Part shown: positions 48,456 to 51,437 of the stretch, piece by piece
How positions within the stretch are numbered: the stretch's first letter is position 1
How the letters are laid out: every line of letters begins with the position of its first letter
Origin: Desulfosporosinus sp. HMP52
GTDB lineage: Bacteria > Bacillota > Desulfitobacteriia > Desulfitobacteriales > Desulfitobacteriaceae
Length of the DNA: 51,437 bases
Reading direction: 5' to 3'
Assembly: GCF_000765145.1 (NCBI RefSeq)
Contig: NZ_JMGA01000045.1
Coordinates: 1-51,437, forward strand
Made by a program: the position numbers and the translations under genes
The notes under the pieces: generated by a model
Database searches by the model: none
The model's input: the letters and a program-made list of their open reading frames with translations, nothing else
Told to the model about the DNA's origin: nothing

Positions 48456-49714
48456 ACTTAAAAGCACGTTTCGCCTTGTTTTTTGCTATCATGGGGCCGG
48501 GAATGGTTACTGCCTTTGCTGATAATGATGCCGGTGGAATTGCAACTTATGCAGCAGCAGGGGCTAAATATGGCTACTCGCTTATCTTTACCATGCTTAT
48601 AAGTACTGTTCTCCTGGCCATTGCTCAAGAAATCTCAGCCCGAACGGGTGCAGTAACCGGCCGGGGACTCTCAGATTTAATACGGGAAAACTTCGGAGTC
48701 AAATGGGCATTTTTTGCAATGAGCGTTCTCCTAATTGCTAATTTGGGGACCACCACCTCCGAATTCTCGGGGATTGCCACAAGCTTCGAAATATTTGGTG
48801 TGAATAAATATCTCTCTGTACCGATTATGGCCTTCATAATTTGGTGGCTTGTCATTAAAACAGATTATGCCAAAATGGAGAAAATCCTTCTTTTTTTATG
48901 CTTAACATTTTTTAGTTATGTGATTTCCGGGATTATGGTCAAACCGCCTTGGCCGCAAGTCTTCGTCGAATCTATCACTCCCACCCTCTTGGGTACCCCC
49001 GCCTTTCTGCTCATGATTGTCGGAGTAATAGGAACTACGATTACACCTTGGGGACAATTCTATGTTCAGTCTTCAGTCGTCGATAAGGGAATCACTGCTC
49101 AAGATTATCGCTATACACGCTGGGATGTCTTGATCGGAACCTTTTTTACCGGATTCATTGCTTTCTTTATTATCGTATCCACTGCCGCTACTCTTTTTGC
49201 CAATAATATCCCTATAGAAACTGCTAAGGATGCTGCTCTAGCGCTAAAACCTTTAGCCGGAGAATATGCCAGTTTATTGTTTGGCTTTGGACTACTCGGT
49301 GCTTCAATGTTAGCGGCCTTCGTGCTGCCACTCAGTACAGCTTATGCTGTTTGTGAGGCCTTCGGTTTTGAACACGGGATCAGCAAGTCTTACAGAGAAG
49401 CCCCGGTATTTTTCAGTCTATATACTATCTTAATTGTTTTAGGAGCCGCTATTGTCTTATGGCCTGGGCTATCCTTATATCATGTCATGTTGACGACTCA
49501 AGTGGTTAACGGGGTTCTTTTACCTCCTATTTTAATCTTCATGGTTCTTATCGCCAGCAAAAAAAGTATTATGGGCGAATATGTTAATTCAACGTTTTTC
49601 AATATTATCGCCTGGACATTCACCTTAATCCTAGTTTTACTTTCTCTACTTTTGCTCTTATCTACCCTGTTCCCTGAATTAGCTACTAATGCTTTCAGAA
49701 GCATAGGTTTGTAG
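48452..49714 (+). CDS. Nramp-related Mg2+ transporter (NRMT type)
   Basis: SLC11/Nramp-fold transporter, 420 residues, 11 predicted helices. The canonical helix-1 DPGN motif is DAGG at 26-29, and the helix-6 Ala-x-x-Met metal site is Thr195-x-x-Thr198. The metal-binding Asn and the soft-metal-selecting Met are thus both lost. These changes are those described for Nramp-related Mg2+ transporters, and M-box control supports Mg2+ as substrate. It is translationally coupled to the CBS protein. Confidence 0.9.
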   Translation: MNLKARFALFFAIMGPGMVTAFADNDAGGIATYAAAGAKYGYSLIFTMLISTVLLAIAQEISARTGAVTGRGLSDLIRENFGVKWAFFAMSVLLIANLGTTTSEFSGIATSFEIFGVNKYLSVPIMAFIIWWLVIKTDYAKMEKILLFLCLTFFSYVISGIMVKPPWPQVFVESITPTLLGTPAFLLMIVGVIGTTITPWGQFYVQSSVVDKGITAQDYRYTRWDVLIGTFFTGFIAFFIIVSTAATLFANNIPIETAKDAALALKPLAGEYASLLFGFGLLGASMLAAFVLPLSTAYAVCEAFGFEHGISKSYREAPVFFSLYTILIVLGAAIVLWPGLSLYHVMLTTQVVNGVLLPPILIFMVLIASKKSIMGEYVNSTFFNIIAWTFTLILVLLSLLLLLSTLFPELATNAFRSIGL

Positions 49715-49753
49715 CCAACCTTCTAGTTTAATATGAAAGCTTTTTCGAGTATG

Positions 49754-49788
49754 AAAAATAGGCACACTATCATGGTGCCTATTTTTTG
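49754..49788 (+). terminator. Terminator of the Mg operon
   Basis: AAAATAGGCAC and GTGCCTATTTTTT form an 11-bp stem with T-run, 40 nt after the NRMT gene. A second hairpin CTTGAGGA-AGC-TCCTCAAG lies just after, at 49791-49809. Confidence 0.8.
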
Positions 49789-49901
49789 TGCTTGAGGAAG
49801 CTCCTCAAGCAGTGATTACTGTTGATTTTTCCCCATTAGCGTATATTCCTATAGTTATCGTTTAATCTACCTGCATAGGTAAAAAAAGGAGTGTTCTGGC
49901 T

Positions 49902-50576
49902 ATGGGCTTTGGGCAATTGACAGTAGAGCTAATCTTTGGTTTTTTTAGCTTGTTACTAGTTACGAGATTTTTAGGTAAAACTCAAATAACACAACTCACT
50001 GCTTTTGACTTTATTTCAGCTCTGATCATGGGTGAGCTTTTAGGCAATGCCATCTATGACGACGACACCGGCATAGTAAAAGTCTTTTATGCCATTACTG
50101 TTTGGGGACTCCTAATCTTTGCAATCCAATTCTTAGGTCAAAAGTCCATTTTTTTCAGGAAACTTCTAGAGGGAACACCTTCCCTAGTCATTCAAAAGGG
50201 AGTCATCAACCGCCAAGCCCTGAAAAAAAACCGTATGAACATTAATGAACTACTTAATCTGCTAAGAATTAAAGATGTTTTTTCTGTTCGGGAAGTTGAA
50301 TATGCTATCCTTGAAGCAAATGGCTCTTTGACCGTTTTAAGAAAACCCGAATTTGATACCCCGACCCTAGGCGATCTTAAAATTCCATTTCAAAGCAAAT
50401 CATTACCCAAGCTTCTTGTAAGTGATGGAACAATACTCTCAGATGAGTTACTAAAAGCTAAGCTAAGTGAATCTTGGCTTAGAAATGAGCTGAAACTGCA
50501 GGGCTATACCGATATTAAAAATATTTTTTATGCAGAATGGCGAGAGGAAGATGGATTATTTGTTATTGAAAAGTAA
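49902..50576 (+). CDS. DUF421 membrane protein (YetF-like)
   Basis: A 224-residue DUF421/YetF-family protein. Three N-terminal membrane helices (about 7-85) have RFLGKTQITQLTAFDFISALIMGELLGNAI. They are followed by a cytoplasmic alpha/beta domain with the VIQKGVINRQALKKNRMNINELL and VREVEYAILEANGSL motifs. The biochemical role is unsettled; related domains occur in spore germination ion-channel partners. RBS AAAGGAG. Monocistronic. Confidence 0.9.
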   Translation: MGFGQLTVELIFGFFSLLLVTRFLGKTQITQLTAFDFISALIMGELLGNAIYDDDTGIVKVFYAITVWGLLIFAIQFLGQKSIFFRKLLEGTPSLVIQKGVINRQALKKNRMNINELLNLLRIKDVFSVREVEYAILEANGSLTVLRKPEFDTPTLGDLKIPFQSKSLPKLLVSDGTILSDELLKAKLSESWLRNELKLQGYTDIKNIFYAEWREEDGLFVIEK

Positions 50577-50803
50577 TTATTATAAATTTTTCTATTGATT
50601 AGGGGGATTACATCGTTTTCAACTTTTCAAGTGCGGAGACCAGAATGATAATTGTTGGGCCACTCGATGTATGGCTTTGTGTTTTCGCTCCAATTCAGAC
50701 AGCTTTTACCATTTATTGAATCTGACCTTAGAATTAAATTGCCAAGCATTGCGACAGCGCTGAGGTTATCCTCAGCGCTTCAGACCGTAGACAAAAAGGT
50801 GCC
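50577..50803. other. Gap between DUF421 gene and transposase
   Basis: 227 bases with a perfect AGCGCTGAGG/CCTCAGCGCT hairpin at 50755-50778. No convincing ORF was found; a 65-codon frame on plus (50652-50849) lacks a ribosome site and overlaps the transposase. It probably contains the end of the IS, but its terminal repeat cannot be fixed from one side. Confidence 0.4.
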
Positions 50804-50831
50804 TTATGCAAACTGCATGGCACCTTTTTGT
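50791..50831. terminator. Bidirectional hairpin at the transposase 3' end
   Basis: ACAAAAAGGTGCC and GGCACCTTTTTGT pair perfectly across 13 bp, covering the transposase stop codon. Such hairpins block transcripts entering or leaving an IS. Confidence 0.65.
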
Positions 50832-51437
50832 CTCTTAATAATGAATTGAGAATCTGAGAGAGCTATGTTCTGAATAAGATGCGAAAAAAATGAGCGGAGC
50901 ATACCCTTTCTCCGTTTCCACGTCGCCAGTTTCTTTAAATTCATGCATGCAAAAGTAAGCGTCACCTGCATCTTAATTTTTTGCAGACCACGCAATTGAG
51001 TATAACGCATCGCATGCTTCTCTTTTGCATCAGCAAACACACGCTCAATGGTTTCGCTTCTTAACTTGTAAATATCTCTGTATTCAGGTGTATGGCGGTA
51101 ATCTTCTGCAAGTTCCATATAAGGTTCCCAGACATGGCGGAGTACAACCTTTTGACAGGATTTACTCTCGGTACACTGAGAACGCATGGAGCATGTTTTA
51201 CATAGTTTTGGATCACTTTTGTACTCCCGATATCCATCACGGTTGGTTGTAGAATACGTTAAAACCTGATTGTTGGGACAGAGAATGCAATCATGGTATT
51301 CATCATAAACGTATTCATACTTTTTGAAGAAACCATCCTTTGTCATTGGACGTTTGTATGGAACCGCCGGTATCCTCTGGGTATCTATGATCTGCTTCAT
51401 AATCCAAGGGGTTTTGTAGCCTGAATCAAGCGCAACC
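50804..51437 (-). CDS. IS1182-like transposase, 3' part only
   Basis: The frame runs off the right edge, so only the last 210 residues are seen. ALDSGYKTPWI at the visible start matches the second Asp region of the DDE catalytic triad, and ETIERVFADAKEKHAMRYTQLRG carries the Glu. Between them are cysteine pairs (CILC, CKTCSMRSQC), as in IS1182/DUF1182 transposases. There is no visible damage in the part present. Confidence 0.88.
   Translation of the reverse strand, partial: VALDSGYKTPWIMKQIIDTQRIPAVPYKRPMTKDGFFKKYEYVYDEYHDCILCPNNQVLTYSTTNRDGYREYKSDPKLCKTCSMRSQCTESKSCQKVVLRHVWEPYMELAEDYRHTPEYRDIYKLRSETIERVFADAKEKHAMRYTQLRGLQKIKMQVTLTFACMNLKKLATWKRRKGMLRSFFSHLIQNIALSDSQFIIKRQKGAMQFA

Noticed and set aside
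50652-50849. 65-codon plus-strand frame next to the transposase
   Set aside because: No ribosome site; it runs through the hairpins and antisense over the transposase end.

Overview
The window is almost certainly a chromosomal core segment of an anaerobic, spore-forming, low-GC Firmicute. It carries SleB/YpeB germination proteins, a Spo0F-like regulator, a zinc-type L31, a SCIFF peptide with its radical SAM maturase, and a FloA/NfeD pair. Protein style and gene order point to the Desulfitobacterium/Desulfosporosinus group; this genus-level placement is inference. About 34 kb of the left side is transcribed from the minus strand, and gene order broadly follows the Bacillus subtilis atp-upp-glyA-ywl-prfA-rpmE-fba-spo0F-pyrG-rpoE-argS region. 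rho, murA, tdk and spoIIR are absent from the places where B. subtilis has them.

Layout, left to right. 1-7.2 kb: complete F1Fo ATP synthase operon atpZ-I-B-E-F-H-A-G-D-C, read leftwards, ending in a hairpin terminator, with two stable hairpins between atpE and atpF. 7.3-17.9 kb: wecB, dCMP deaminase, upp, glyA, ywlG-like, rpiB, ywlE, mntP, Sua5/YwlC, prmC, prfA, a DUF1385 membrane protein and rpmE. 18-21.9 kb: glpX, fsa, fba, a cysteine-rich orphan protein and a Spo0F-like receiver. 21.9-28.8 kb: alanine racemase, a FemAB-like protein, pyrG, rpoE, argS and a DUF1934 protein. 29-34 kb: ypeB and sleB, then a flotillin operon (DUF1836 regulator upstream, NfeD, FloA, and a protein with hexapeptide repeats). 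34.3-44.7 kb: radical SAM protein, processive-type glycolipid glycosyltransferase, YbaK deacylase, NlpC/P60 wall hydrolase, a TIGR00300 (LOR/SDH-type) enzyme, a 53-residue orphan, glnS, and a TPR/WalJ/HtrA operon.

44.8-49.8 kb is the most interesting part. On the minus strand the six-cysteine SCIFF precursor peptide lies upstream of its radical SAM/SPASM maturase, separated by a hairpin. On the plus strand a consensus-like promoter leads into an M-box (Mg2+) riboswitch with a visible terminator/antiterminator switch, then a 28-residue leader ORF. After these come a soluble PRC-barrel/MgtE_N/CBS protein and, overlapping by 4 nt, an Nramp-like transporter whose metal-site residues are altered in the way known for Mg2+-transporting NRMT proteins. 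The arrangement looks like an MgtE split in two, with its sensor half attached to a different transporter fold. The right edge holds a DUF421 membrane protein and the truncated 3' end of an IS1182-like transposase that runs off the window.

No rRNA, tRNA, CRISPR array or prophage was recognised. Functions were read from motifs and family resemblance without database searches.
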